A program made the position numbers and the translations under genes. The notes below the pieces were generated by a model that saw only the letters and a program-made list of their open reading frames with translations, did not search any database and had not been told where the DNA came from. This document shows positions 9,817 to 18,560 of a stretch of 64,000 nt of DNA, in pieces. How positions within the stretch are numbered: the first letter of the stretch is position 1; every line of letters starts with the position of its first letter. Source of the DNA: Ideonella sp. (GTDB taxonomy: Bacteria; Pseudomonadota; Gammaproteobacteria; Burkholderiales; Burkholderiaceae_C); contig JADKIA010000027.1 in the NCBI GenBank assembly GCA_016721465.1, positions 186,001 through 250,000 of the forward strand, read 5' to 3'.

Positions 9817-10584
9817 TCAGGGGGCGTGTCGGCCGCGCCGGCCGGCGCAGACCGGGCAGCCCGGCTGGCGTGCCATGCGAATCTCGGTCCACTCCATGCT
9901 GCGCGCGTCGAGCATCTGCAGGCGACCGGCGAGTGAGCGTCCCACGCCCATCAGCAGCTTCAGGCCTTCAGCCGCCTGCATGGTGCCGATGATGCCCACC
10001 AGCGGGGCGAACACGCCCATGGTGGCGCAGCGCACCTCCTCGAACGTGGACTCGGGCGGGAAGATGCAGGCGTAGCACGGCGCGTCGGCCTGACGCGTGT
10101 CGTAGACCGAGATCTGGCCATCGAAGCCGATCGCGGCGCCCGAGACCAGCGGCTTGCGGTGCTGCACGCAGGCGGCGTTCACGGCGTGGCGGGTGGCGAA
10201 GTTGTCCGAGCAATCCAGCACCACATCGGCCTGGGCCACGGCCGCGTCCAGCCAGGCGGCGTCGGCACGCTGCACGACGGGCAGCACCTGCACCTCGGGG
10301 TTGATGGCGGCAATGGTCTGGCGCGCCGACTCGGCCTTGGGCTGGCCCACGCGAGACAGGTTGTGGGCGATCTGGCGCTGCAGGTTGGTGACGTCCACCA
10401 TGTCGTGGTCCACCAGGGTGATGCGGCCCACGCCGGCCGTGCCCAGGTACAACGCCACCGGAGAACCCAGGCCGCCCGCGCCGATCACCAGGGCGTGCGA
10501 GGCCAGCAACGCCTGCTGGCCTTCGACGCCGATCTCGTTGAGCAGAATGTGGCGCGAGTAGCGCAGCAGTTGGTCGTCGTCCAT
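9817..10584 (-). CDS. moeB: Molybdopterin-synthase adenylyltransferase (HesA/MoeB/ThiF family)
   Basis: 255 residues beginning MDDDQLLRYSRHILLNEIG. It has the ATP-binding GAGGLGSP loop, the DVTNLQRQIAHN segment that contacts the activated C-terminus, and DCSDNFATR, all standard for MoeB/ThiF E1-like enzymes. A zinc site is formed by CYAC and the C-terminal CPVC. The protein adenylates the C-terminal Gly of MoaD (molybdenum cofactor) or ThiS. MoeB is favoured because no thi genes are near and the window carries a molybdenum enzyme, formate dehydrogenase, but family members can serve both paths. The start at 10584 removes a 19-residue non-conserved extension. Confidence 0.8.
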   Translation of the reverse strand: MDDDQLLRYSRHILLNEIGVEGQQALLASHALVIGAGGLGSPVALYLGTAGVGRITLVDHDMVDVTNLQRQIAHNLSRVGQPKAESARQTIAAINPEVQVLPVVQRADAAWLDAAVAQADVVLDCSDNFATRHAVNAACVQHRKPLVSGAAIGFDGQISVYDTRQADAPCYACIFPPESTFEEVRCATMGVFAPLVGIIGTMQAAEGLKLLMGVGRSLAGRLQMLDARSMEWTEIRMARQPGCPVCAGRRGRHAP

Positions 10585-10639
10585 GGGTGCGAAGGATACG
10601 GCCTGCGGCGCGCCCACCGGGTGCCGTCCCACCTGGGCC

Positions 10640-10673
10640 AAGAAACGAAGAAGCCCGCTCGCCGCGGGCTTCT
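10640..10673 (-). terminator. Rho-independent terminator after ctpA
   Basis: AGAAGCCCGC, loop TCGCC, GCGGGCTTCT: a perfect 10-bp stem. Read on the minus strand, the stem is followed by TCGTTTCTT, a weak T-run. It lies 22 bases past the ctpA stop and before moeB, so it separates these two genes. Confidence 0.75.
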
Positions 10674-10695
10674 GGGCGGGCTTGGCCCGGCCAGG

Positions 10696-12147
10696 CTACT
10701 GCTTGTCGGAGCTCAGCTCGGCCTTGCGCACGCTCTGCGTCTTGCTCACCGCCACCGGCTTGCCCTTGAGCTGGTTCAGCGCCTGCAGCAGCGGGAAATC
10801 CTCTGCGCCGCCAAACTCGGGCAAGGGCTTCGGCGGCTCCTTGCTCTTGGCGGTCTGCTCTTCGAGCTTCTTGCGGGCTTCTTCGCGGGCCTTCTCGCGC
10901 GCCGGATCCTTGTCCGCGTCCTTGCCACCGTCCCGGTTGTTGGACAGGTGTTTCTCAAGGTCGGCCTCACGCACGCGCAGCGCGGCGAAGACGTTGCCCT
11001 CGGCGGTTTCATCGAGCCACACGTCCGGCACGATGCCGGTGGCCTGGATCGTGCGGCCGCTGGGCGTGTAGTAGCGCGCGGTGGTGATCTTCAGGGCCGT
11101 CTCGGGCGAAAGCTGGCGCACGGTCTGCACCGAACCCTTGCCGAAGGTCTGCGCGCCCATGACGGTGGCGCGCTTGTGATCCTGCAGCGCACCGGCCACG
11201 ATCTCGCTGGCCGAGGCCGAGCCTTCGTTCACCAGCACCACCAGGGGCACGCTCTTCAGCGCAGCCGGCAGCTTCTTCAGCGGATCGGCACCGCGGCGCA
11301 CGTAGTACTCGGGCGTGGCCTTGTAGACGGCCTTCGAGTCGGCCAGCTGACCATTGGTGGACACCACGTCCACGCCGCTGGGCAGGAAGGCCGCCGACAG
11401 CGCCACGGCACCTTCGAGCAGACCACCCGGATCGTTGCGCAGGTCGAGCACCAGGCCCTTGAGCTGCGGTTCGGCCTTGTAGATCTCTTCGACCTTGCGC
11501 ACGAAATCGTCCACCGTGCGGTCCTGGAACTGGCTCACGCGCAGCCAGGCATAGCCCGGCTCCAAGACCTTGGAGCGCACGCTTTGCACCCGGATCTCTT
11601 CGCGCACGATGGTGACGGGGAAGCTGCGGTTCTCGTCCTTGCGGTAGATCGTGAGCTGCACCTTGGTCTGCGGCTCGCCGCGCATCTTCTTGATGGCCTG
11701 GTCCATTGACAGGCCCTTGACGAAGGACTCGTCGATCTTGGTGATCAGGTCGCCCGACTTGATGCCCGCGCGGAAGGCCGGTGAACCTTCGATCGGCGAG
11801 ACCACCTTGACCAGCCCGTCTTCCATGCCGATCTCGATGCCCACGCCGACGAACTTGCCGGTGGTGCCTTCGCGGAATTCCTTGAAGCTCTTCTTGTCGA
11901 AATAGACCGAGTGCGGATCGAGCCCCGCCACCATGCCGCCGATGGCGTCGCCGATGAGCTTCTTCTCGTCGACCGGCTCGACGTAGTCGCTCTTGACCAT
12001 GCCGAACACCTGGGCGAGCTGCTGCAGCTCTTCCAGCGGCAGTGGCGAAACCGAGTTGCGGGCGAAGGCCTGCAACTGCATGGTTGTCAATGCGCCGGCC
12101 ACCGCGCCCAGCGCCAACAGCCCAGCCACCTTGAGTTTGCCGCTCAT
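10696..12147 (-). CDS. ctpA: S41-family C-terminal processing peptidase
   Basis: 483 residues with an N-terminal membrane/signal segment (KVAGLLALGAVAGALTTM), a PDZ domain at about 95-180 (FVGVGIEIGMEDG, GSPAFRAGIKSGDLI) and an S41 protease core. The Ser-Lys dyad lies in NEGSASASE (residues 308-315) and TFGKGSVQ (Lys337); the family strand LKGLVLDLRNDPGG is present. A charged, lysine-rich tail (KDADKDPAREKAREEARKK) is probably a flexible linker. Such periplasmic proteases cut C-termini of envelope proteins and control cell-wall hydrolases. The ATG at 12147 follows GAGGT by six bases. A minus-strand TATACT 48 bases upstream could be its -10. It lies downstream of tRNA-Arg on the same strand. 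Confidence 0.92.
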   Translation of the reverse strand: MSGKLKVAGLLALGAVAGALTTMQLQAFARNSVSPLPLEELQQLAQVFGMVKSDYVEPVDEKKLIGDAIGGMVAGLDPHSVYFDKKSFKEFREGTTGKFVGVGIEIGMEDGLVKVVSPIEGSPAFRAGIKSGDLITKIDESFVKGLSMDQAIKKMRGEPQTKVQLTIYRKDENRSFPVTIVREEIRVQSVRSKVLEPGYAWLRVSQFQDRTVDDFVRKVEEIYKAEPQLKGLVLDLRNDPGGLLEGAVALSAAFLPSGVDVVSTNGQLADSKAVYKATPEYYVRRGADPLKKLPAALKSVPLVVLVNEGSASASEIVAGALQDHKRATVMGAQTFGKGSVQTVRQLSPETALKITTARYYTPSGRTIQATGIVPDVWLDETAEGNVFAALRVREADLEKHLSNNRDGGKDADKDPAREKAREEARKKLEEQTAKSKEPPKPLPEFGGAEDFPLLQALNQLKGKPVAVSKTQSVRKAELSSDKQ

Positions 12148-12194
12148 GTCGACCTCAACCTTCAGCCCAGACAGGGCATCAAAATCATGGCGGC

Positions 12195-12200
12195 AGTATA
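12195..12200 (-). promoter_or_regulatory. Candidate -10 element (TATACT) for ctpA
   Basis: Minus-strand TATACT, matching five of six bases of TATAAT, sits between the tRNA gene and ctpA, 48 bases before the start codon. The sequence 17 bases upstream (GCACGC) does not resemble a -35 box, so the call rests on the -10 and position alone. Confidence 0.3.
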
Positions 12201-12294
12201 AGTGGCCACCAGCTTTCGCGTGCGTGGCCGGCGCTGTCGATTCCCCCTGAACAGGGTCATTGGTTCGGGTGGTTTTGCACAACTTTGCGTGCGC

Positions 12295-12369
12295 TGGCGC
12301 CCCCGGCAGGAATCGAACCTGCATCTAGCGCTTAGGAGGCGCTCGTTCTATCCATTGAACTACGGCGGC
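12295..12369 (-). tRNA. tRNA-Arg (anticodon CCT)
   Basis: 75 bases including an encoded CCA. On the minus strand the D-arm is GTTC...GAAC, the anticodon arm is AGCGC-CTCCTAA-GCGCT with anticodon CCT, and the T-arm is GCAGG-TTCGATT-CCTGC. It reads AGG codons. The acceptor stem GCCGCCG/CGGGGGC pairs at six of seven positions; position 4 against 69 is G opposite G, where a C would be expected. It follows tamB by 36 bases and precedes ctpA. Confidence 0.95.
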
Positions 12370-12405
12370 GGGCGGGCGTATTTTGGCATGTGGGTTGGCC
12401 TTCGG

Positions 12406-15400
12406 TCAGTTGAAGCGCCAGGACCAGATCAGGTCGAAGGCCGTGGTCTCGCCGGTCTGCGCGCGCAAGGTGAAGCGCTGAGCCACGCGGTAGATCAGCT
12501 GCCATGTGCCGGTGGTGGCGTTCAGGCTGCGCTCGTAGCCCACGTACCAGCGGCGCGAGAGCTGCTTGCCCAGGCTGACGATGGTCTCGCGCACGGTGCC
12601 GTCGGTCTGGCGCACCGAGAAATCGGTGATGCCCAGCGCACCGAGCAGTTCGTCGGTGGGTGCCTTGCCCTCGCCCGCGAGCAGGGCCACGGCGGCACGC
12701 TGCAGCAGCGCGGTGTCGGTGCGGCCCAGGCCATCCGGGCCGCGGCCAAGCACCAGCCAGGACAGCTTGTCCATTTCGCTCATGTCGGGCTCGCTGTGCA
12801 GGCGGATGCGTGGCGCGAGCGCGGTGCCGGTGATGGCCACGCCCACCTGGGCGTCGATGTTCGGGCGCACGGCCAGCACGTCGAGCCGCGGGTTGTTGGC
12901 GGGGCCACTGAAACTGATCTCGCCGCGCGAGATCTCCAGCTTCTGCCCGTAGGCGGCGTAGCTGCCGCCCAGGGCGCGCACGGTGCCGTTCAGCGACATC
13001 TGCCCGCCCGGGCTGCTGACCCGCAACTCGCCGCGAACGCCGGTGTCCAGCCCGCGACCACGCAGCTTCAGGGCGTTGCCCAGCTCGATGACCACCGCGA
13101 CCTCGGCGTTGCGCAGCGGGGTGGGCAAGGCGCCGGCGGCCACGCGTTCGTCGTCCGGGCCGGGCGCACCGGCGCCTTCGCGTGGCACCACCGTCACGTC
13201 GCTGTCGAGCCCTGGGGCGTCGCCCTGGCTGAGGTCGATCAGGCCCTCATCCAGCACGAATCGGCCGTCCACCTTCAGGCGTTGCGGATCGAGCGCCACG
13301 TCGGCCTTGCCGCTGGCCACCAGGCGCCGGTCGATGCGGCCCAGCAACCGGAAGTGGTCGGCCAGCACCTGCAGTTGCGCCGACGGCCGGGCGCCCAACG
13401 TGGCGGCGCCACTGAGCTCCAGCGTGCCTTCGCCGGCCTTGAAGCGCATGCGTTCGATGCGGGCGCGATCGCCACTGAGCGTCAGCGACAGCTCGCCGTC
13501 GCTGAGCACGATGCCTTGCAGCACATTGCGCGCACCCAGCCCCTGACCACTCATCTGGCCGCTGATCTCGGGTGCGCCCACGCTGCCGGCCACGACCGCG
13601 CTGGTGTGCAGGCTCCCGGACAGCCGCCAACCCGGGGGCACCCAAAGACCCCAAACACCCAGCTTGTCCACGCGTGCCTCGACCACGCCCTGCAGTGGTG
13701 AGCCGGCCTCTGGCCAGCGCGCGGTGGGTGCGGTGCGGATCACCTGCGCCCCGGCCATCTGCCCGATCTGGCTGCCCGCCAGGCCTTGCGCAAATTGCCA
13801 CAGGCCGTCATGGGCGGTGAGCGCCAGGCGAAGCTCGCTCAGCCCCATCGCCTGGATGGTCCCGAGCTCGTCGGTGACCTGCAGGTCACCGCCCAGACGC
13901 TCGAGCACGATGTCGGCATCCAGGCGCTCCGCACGGTGGATGTCGATGCGGCCCGCCAGTGTGAGGTCACCACCCCAGCCCACCGTGGGCTGCAACTTCT
14001 GCAGCACGCCGGGCACGTTCAGCGTCTCCAACTCGGCGCTCAGGTCGAAGCGCGGGCTGCTGCCGGGCCCGGCTTGCCAGTCCGCCTGCCGCCAGCGCAA
14101 CGCGGTGCTCAGCAACTGCACCCGGCCCGGGGCAACGCGCAGCGCGCGAATCGCGCCGTCGCCGGCCACCTGAAGCTCGGCCGCCAGGTCCTGGGCCAGC
14201 AGCCAGGGCCGACTGCTGCCGCGGGCATCGCGGGCGCCGCCGCGCACTTGCAGGGCGTCGAGTTGCCACCGCCCAGCGGCAACCCCGGCCTTTGCGTCGG
14301 CCTGCCACGCACCGTGGCCTTCAGCCTCCAGGCGCGTGCCCGTGCCGGTCGGCCCCAGCATGGTTTCAGTCCACGCGGGCGGCCGGGCCGGGCTGTCGGC
14401 CACCAGACGCAGGCGGTGATCGCGCAGGTTGCCGCTCAATTGCGCCTCGACGCGGTCCAGCCGCTGGCCCGACAGGTCCAGGCCCAGCACGCTGGCCTTC
14501 AAGGTCAGCGGCACGGTGGCGCCGGTCGTGCGCTCGCCGGCGTCCCATTGCAGGTCGGTCCGATCCAGTTGCAGGGCCTTGCTGTGCCAGGACTGGGCAT
14601 GCAGGCTTCCGCTGGTGCGCAGGTCCGGCCAGCGGCCGTCGACTCGGGCGTTGGCCTCCAGTTGGCCTGCCGTTGGCAGCCAAGGCGACCACGCTGGGGC
14701 GACCTCCGCGACCAGTCGCCAAAGCGGTGCGAGCGCACCCAGTTGCGGCCCATGTGCCTTGAGTTGCCACCGATCGTCTGGCGCAGCGCCGCCGCCCAGG
14801 CCGTCCAGCTCGACCTGGTTGCCGGCCACCTGCACAGCGCCGCGCAGGCCGACGCCACCGCCGGAGGCTCGTCCGGTCAGGTGCAGCTCGCCGGACACCG
14901 GCAGGCCCGCCAGCACGCTTGGCGCCAAGTCCAGGTCGGCCTGGCCGGCCAGGGCCTGGAGCCAGTCGCCGATGGCCACACTGGACCTGGTCCCGAGCGT
15001 GGCGGGCGCGCGCGCGCCGCGCCAGACCAGGTCCGCCTTGAGCTGTCCACTCAGGCGATGCGGCCCCTGTCGCCATGCCGAGCCTTCAGCGCCGCGCCAC
15101 CAGGGCCGTGGGTCGAAGCCCTCCAATCGCGCCCGGCCTTGCACCCGCCAGCCCGCGGCCTCGCGCAGCACCTGTCCGGCGAGATTGGCGCGGGCCTCGC
15201 CGGCCGAGGCATCGGCTTGGTGCACCAGCACCCCGTCGGCAGTCATGTCCGCGTCAATGTCCAATTGCAGGGGCACGCCGCGCCCGTCGCTGGGTTGCCC
15301 GTTCAGTCGACCCTTCACGCTCAGCTGGGGTCGCAGCGGCACGCCGGTCGAGGCGAGCAGGCCCGTGGCATGCAGGGCGAGCGATCCCGAAGCGCGCACG

Positions 15401-16617
15401 GCAGCGGCCCGGCCATCGAGCAGCGCCGGCAACACGCCGTGCAACTGCAGCGCCATGTCCAACACGCCGGCGTTCCATTGCCCCTGGCCGCTCAGCCGGC
15501 CGGCCGGCGTGGCGCCATCGGCGAATTGCAGCTCGAAGGCGCGCAGCTCCACCCGTTCGGGATGGCGCGGCGCGGCGGCCAGGGTGGCGTCGAGCAGGAC
15601 CATCGGCAGGCGGCCCTGGTCCAGCCGCCCGGCCTGGGCGTTGCGCAGGTGCACCTGCGCGCTGGCGGGTTGGTCCAGACCACTGGACTGGACCTGCACC
15701 TGGCCATCGAGCATGGTCGCCGGAAGTCGAGCGGACAGGCTCGCCAGGTCGAATTGCCGCGTGCGCAGCTGCAGGGCCGCCAGGGGCCAGGCGGCCCAGG
15801 TCTGCAGCGTGGCACTGGCCTGGGCAGCGGGCGCCACTGGTCCGCCGCGCGCCTCGCCCTGGACCTGCGCTTCCAGCTGCAGCCTGGCCAATGGTCCGGT
15901 CGCGGACAACTGCGCCTGCCAGGGCCGACCTTCCGTGGCAAGGGCCTGCAGCTGAGCGCTCAGGGGCATCGGCCCATCGGCGCCGAGTTGCAACGTGCCG
16001 CTCACCCGCGCCTTTTCGAGCACCAGCTGGCCCAGCTGCACACGGTGGGTGGCACCGTGGTCTGCGCCCAGATCCAGGCTGGCTTGCAACGAGCGCACCG
16101 GCGGCAGGTCGTTGACCGTCAGCTGGGCGATCTGCAATGTGTCCACTCTCAGCTGCACGGGCAGACGCAGGCTGGTGGGCGGCGGTGCGTCGGTCGGCGG
16201 GCCACTGCGAAAGCCGATGGAGTCGACCCGCGCCGATTGCAGCGTCACCTGCGCCCAAGCCCCACCATGCAGCGCCGGCTGCCACCAGGGCTGCACCTGG
16301 ACACCGGACACGGACAGGCCCGTGATCGTCAGTTCGCCCTTGGATGCGGGCAACATCCAGCGCAGCTGTTGGATGCGCAGGTCTCGTCCGGCCAGGCTGC
16401 CCTGCACGCCGTCGGCCTGCAGGCCCGGCACGTGCGCCAACACCCAGGGCAGCGTGGCCGTGCTCTGCCAGGCACGCTGCACGGCCAGGCCCAAGGCCAG
16501 GCCCGCGACGATCACGGCCGACGCCAGCCACGCCAACGGGCGCCGCCAGATCGGACGATGCGGCAACGGCCGCGTGGCCTGCAATCCGGCCGAGGTGGGG
16601 GCGGGCGTCGGATCCAT
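12406..16617 (-). CDS. tamB: Translocation and assembly module subunit TamB
   Basis: 1403 residues. A single N-terminal anchor (residues about 25-50: RPLAWLASAVIVAGLALGLA) is followed by more than a thousand residues of repetitive beta-strand sequence rich in short LQ, AQ, GQL segments, as in AsmA-like/TamB lipid-bridge proteins. The last 350 residues are the conserved TamB domain (DVTVVPREG, LGRGPDGLGRTDTALLQRAA, LGITDFSVRQTDGTV), ending in the aromatic LIWSWRFN. TamB spans the periplasm and works with TamA in outer-membrane protein insertion and phospholipid transport. The ATG at 16617 lies eight bases past the tamA stop. The true frame runs open for another 277 codons upstream, but that part is a shadow of tamA. 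Confidence 0.93.
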   Translation of the reverse strand: MDPTPAPTSAGLQATRPLPHRPIWRRPLAWLASAVIVAGLALGLAVQRAWQSTATLPWVLAHVPGLQADGVQGSLAGRDLRIQQLRWMLPASKGELTITGLSVSGVQVQPWWQPALHGGAWAQVTLQSARVDSIGFRSGPPTDAPPPTSLRLPVQLRVDTLQIAQLTVNDLPPVRSLQASLDLGADHGATHRVQLGQLVLEKARVSGTLQLGADGPMPLSAQLQALATEGRPWQAQLSATGPLARLQLEAQVQGEARGGPVAPAAQASATLQTWAAWPLAALQLRTRQFDLASLSARLPATMLDGQVQVQSSGLDQPASAQVHLRNAQAGRLDQGRLPMVLLDATLAAAPRHPERVELRAFELQFADGATPAGRLSGQGQWNAGVLDMALQLHGVLPALLDGRAAAVRASGSLALHATGLLASTGVPLRPQLSVKGRLNGQPSDGRGVPLQLDIDADMTADGVLVHQADASAGEARANLAGQVLREAAGWRVQGRARLEGFDPRPWWRGAEGSAWRQGPHRLSGQLKADLVWRGARAPATLGTRSSVAIGDWLQALAGQADLDLAPSVLAGLPVSGELHLTGRASGGGVGLRGAVQVAGNQVELDGLGGGAAPDDRWQLKAHGPQLGALAPLWRLVAEVAPAWSPWLPTAGQLEANARVDGRWPDLRTSGSLHAQSWHSKALQLDRTDLQWDAGERTTGATVPLTLKASVLGLDLSGQRLDRVEAQLSGNLRDHRLRLVADSPARPPAWTETMLGPTGTGTRLEAEGHGAWQADAKAGVAAGRWQLDALQVRGGARDARGSSRPWLLAQDLAAELQVAGDGAIRALRVAPGRVQLLSTALRWRQADWQAGPGSSPRFDLSAELETLNVPGVLQKLQPTVGWGGDLTLAGRIDIHRAERLDADIVLERLGGDLQVTDELGTIQAMGLSELRLALTAHDGLWQFAQGLAGSQIGQMAGAQVIRTAPTARWPEAGSPLQGVVEARVDKLGVWGLWVPPGWRLSGSLHTSAVVAGSVGAPEISGQMSGQGLGARNVLQGIVLSDGELSLTLSGDRARIERMRFKAGEGTLELSGAATLGARPSAQLQVLADHFRLLGRIDRRLVASGKADVALDPQRLKVDGRFVLDEGLIDLSQGDAPGLDSDVTVVPREGAGAPGPDDERVAAGALPTPLRNAEVAVVIELGNALKLRGRGLDTGVRGELRVSSPGGQMSLNGTVRALGGSYAAYGQKLEISRGEISFSGPANNPRLDVLAVRPNIDAQVGVAITGTALAPRIRLHSEPDMSEMDKLSWLVLGRGPDGLGRTDTALLQRAAVALLAGEGKAPTDELLGALGITDFSVRQTDGTVRETIVSLGKQLSRRWYVGYERSLNATTGTWQLIYRVAQRFTLRAQTGETTAFDLIWSWRFN

Positions 16618-16625
16618 CCCGCCGC

Positions 16626-18560
16626 TCAGAAGGTGATGCCCACGGTGAGGTGCAGGCGTGCCTTGTGCACCTCCTGCCCCCACGCCACGTCGGCGCGCAG
16701 CGGGCCGATGGGGCTGCGCCAGCGCACGCCCACACCGTAGCCCACGGCGGGTTTGAAGTCGGCCCAGCGATCCACCGCCCGGCCGGCATCCACGAACACC
16801 GCGCCTTGCACCGCCGGCATCGAGGCGACGATCGGGTGGGCCAGCTCGGCACTCAAGGTGAGCAGGCTGTTGCCGCTGACGATGTTGCCCCTCACGGTGG
16901 GGGCCAGCGTGCGGTAGCCATAGCCCCGCACCGAATCGTCGCCGCCGGCGCGGAAGCCCAGCGCGTCGGGCACCACCACGCTGTCGCGCTTGAGGATGTG
17001 GCCGAGCTCGACGCGTGCGTTGGCGTACCAGTTCGCGCCCAGCGGCAGGTAGCCGGTGAGGCGGCCATACAGGCGCGCGTAGGGCCCGTTGTCGCCGAGG
17101 TTGCTGCTGGCGTGGCCGGCACCCGTCTGCAGCGACAGGCTGAAGCCGCGCGTGGGCAGCAGCAGGCTGTCCAGCCGGCGCAGCACCAGGTGCAGGTTGG
17201 CGCTCAAGGCCTTGGCATCGTTGACCGGGCCGTTGTCGATGCTCTGCCGCGAGCGCAGGCCTTCGATGAACACCAGGCGTTCGAGCTGGGGTGTGTCGCG
17301 CGTGCGGCCGAGGCGCACACGTTGGGTCAGCACCACGTCGGTGTCGCTCACTTGGCGATCTATCAGTACGCCCACCAGATTGCGCGTGTTGCCTTCGCCG
17401 GGGTGGGTCAGGAAGTCGCCTGTCCAGCGCTGCACCAGGTGCCCCCATTCGAGCTTGTTGTAGGCCGTGATCGGATGGCCGAAGGGCAGGCGGTGCATGT
17501 ATTCGAGTGAGGCGCGCGGGCCCGTGTCGGTGCTGGCACCCAGGCCGGCGGTGAGCTGCTGCAGGGGCAGCTCGCGCAGGCGCACGCTGACCGGTGTGGC
17601 AGAGGCTTGCGCCGGCTGGGGATCGAAGGCGACGGTGACGGATTCATACAGGCCGGCCTTCTGCAAGCGGTCCTGGTAGTCCAGCAGCAGCGTCTCGGTG
17701 AGCGGCTGACCGGCGTTGAATCCCGCCAGTCGGCGTGCGGTGTTCGGATCCTGCAGGGACAGGCCTTCGATCTGCAGCGGCCCTGCGCGGAACAGCGGGC
17801 CGCTGTCGACCACGCCGTTGAGCTGCACGCCGGCGCTGGCCACATCCACCTGGGCCGCGCTGCTGGCCAGCCGCGCGGCGGCATAGCCGGCCGACCGCAG
17901 CGTGGCGAGCCACTGCAGCTTGGTTTCACCCCACAGGGCATTGCGAAACGCGCGACCCGGTTGCAACGGGCCGGTGGCCTCGAGCGCCCGGTCCAGCGCG
18001 GTGGCATCGACGTCGCCTGCCGCCGCTCGATCGGCCAGCGGGCCCGAGCTGCGCACGTCGATGCGGGTCACCTGCACGCGCGGGCCGGGCACCACGGACA
18101 GGCGCACGAGCACGCGTGGCCCGGGATCACGCTGAACCGTGATCTGTGGCTCGAAGTAGCCCTCGGTCTGCAGCAGTTCGCGCGCTTGTGCCGGGGCGGC
18201 GGCGGTGAGGCGGCGCCATTCCGTGTCGTCCAGGGCCTCGTCGTCGCGCAACTGCGCCAGGCGGGCCAGATCCAGATGCCGGGTGAGCAGGGCCTTCAGT
18301 TCGGTCGGGGCGTCAATTTCCACGCGCAACGACTGAGACTGGGTGCCTTCGGCAGCGCTGGCAGTCGGTGCGCTACCAGTCGGTGCGCTGGTGGTCGGTG
18401 CACTGGTGCTCGGTGCACTGGCCGCGGCGGTTGTCTGCGCACCCGCCTCGGGCGAGTGCAAGGTGCACGCGGCGCACGCCAGCAAGGCCGCCAGCGGTCT
18501 GCGGCAAGACCGAAGTGTCCAGGGCCATGCAATGCCAGGCGCCGATGGCGCCTCGTGCAT
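16626..18560 (-). CDS. tamA: Translocation and assembly module subunit TamA (Omp85 family)
   Basis: 644 residues. An N-terminal signal region (RPLAALLACAACTLHSPEAGAQ) is followed by a low-complexity linker made of pentapeptides (SAPTT-like, four copies). POTRA-type repeats follow at about 75-300 (LLQTEGYFEPQITVQ, LRSAGYAAARL, LQKAGLYESVTV), then a 16-strand barrel with the Omp85 signature (FRAGGDDSVRGYGYRTL) and a final aromatic-ended strand (LHLTVGITF). TamA is the outer-membrane half of the TAM complex with TamB. Its ATG shares bases with the stop of the upstream VWA gene (TGATG), so the two should be translationally coupled, an unusual partner. The linker repeat is discussed in the findings. 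Confidence 0.92.
   Translation of the reverse strand: MHEAPSAPGIAWPWTLRSCRRPLAALLACAACTLHSPEAGAQTTAAASAPSTSAPTTSAPTGSAPTASAAEGTQSQSLRVEIDAPTELKALLTRHLDLARLAQLRDDEALDDTEWRRLTAAAPAQARELLQTEGYFEPQITVQRDPGPRVLVRLSVVPGPRVQVTRIDVRSSGPLADRAAAGDVDATALDRALEATGPLQPGRAFRNALWGETKLQWLATLRSAGYAAARLASSAAQVDVASAGVQLNGVVDSGPLFRAGPLQIEGLSLQDPNTARRLAGFNAGQPLTETLLLDYQDRLQKAGLYESVTVAFDPQPAQASATPVSVRLRELPLQQLTAGLGASTDTGPRASLEYMHRLPFGHPITAYNKLEWGHLVQRWTGDFLTHPGEGNTRNLVGVLIDRQVSDTDVVLTQRVRLGRTRDTPQLERLVFIEGLRSRQSIDNGPVNDAKALSANLHLVLRRLDSLLLPTRGFSLSLQTGAGHASSNLGDNGPYARLYGRLTGYLPLGANWYANARVELGHILKRDSVVVPDALGFRAGGDDSVRGYGYRTLAPTVRGNIVSGNSLLTLSAELAHPIVASMPAVQGAVFVDAGRAVDRWADFKPAVGYGVGVRWRSPIGPLRADVAWGQEVHKARLHLTVGITF
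18357..18416 (-). repeat. Four 15-bp tandem repeats inside tamA, coding for pentapeptides
   Basis: Units start at 18357, 18372, 18387 and 18402. On the plus strand each contains TCGGTGC preceded by a variable triplet, e.g. GCTGGCAGTCGGTGC and GCTACCAGTCGGTGC. They encode Ser-Ala-Pro-Thr-x just after the signal sequence of TamA. Length change by whole units would keep the frame. Confidence 0.85.

Noticed and set aside
12147..12324. A ctpA start upstream, giving an N-terminal MQVRFLPGAP extension
   Set aside because: That peptide is the read-through of the tRNA-Arg gene; ATG 12147 with GAGGT is the better start.
13786..16740. 984-codon plus-strand frame opposite tamB
   Set aside because: Low-complexity Gln/Ala/Arg text opposite a clear TamB; antisense shadow.
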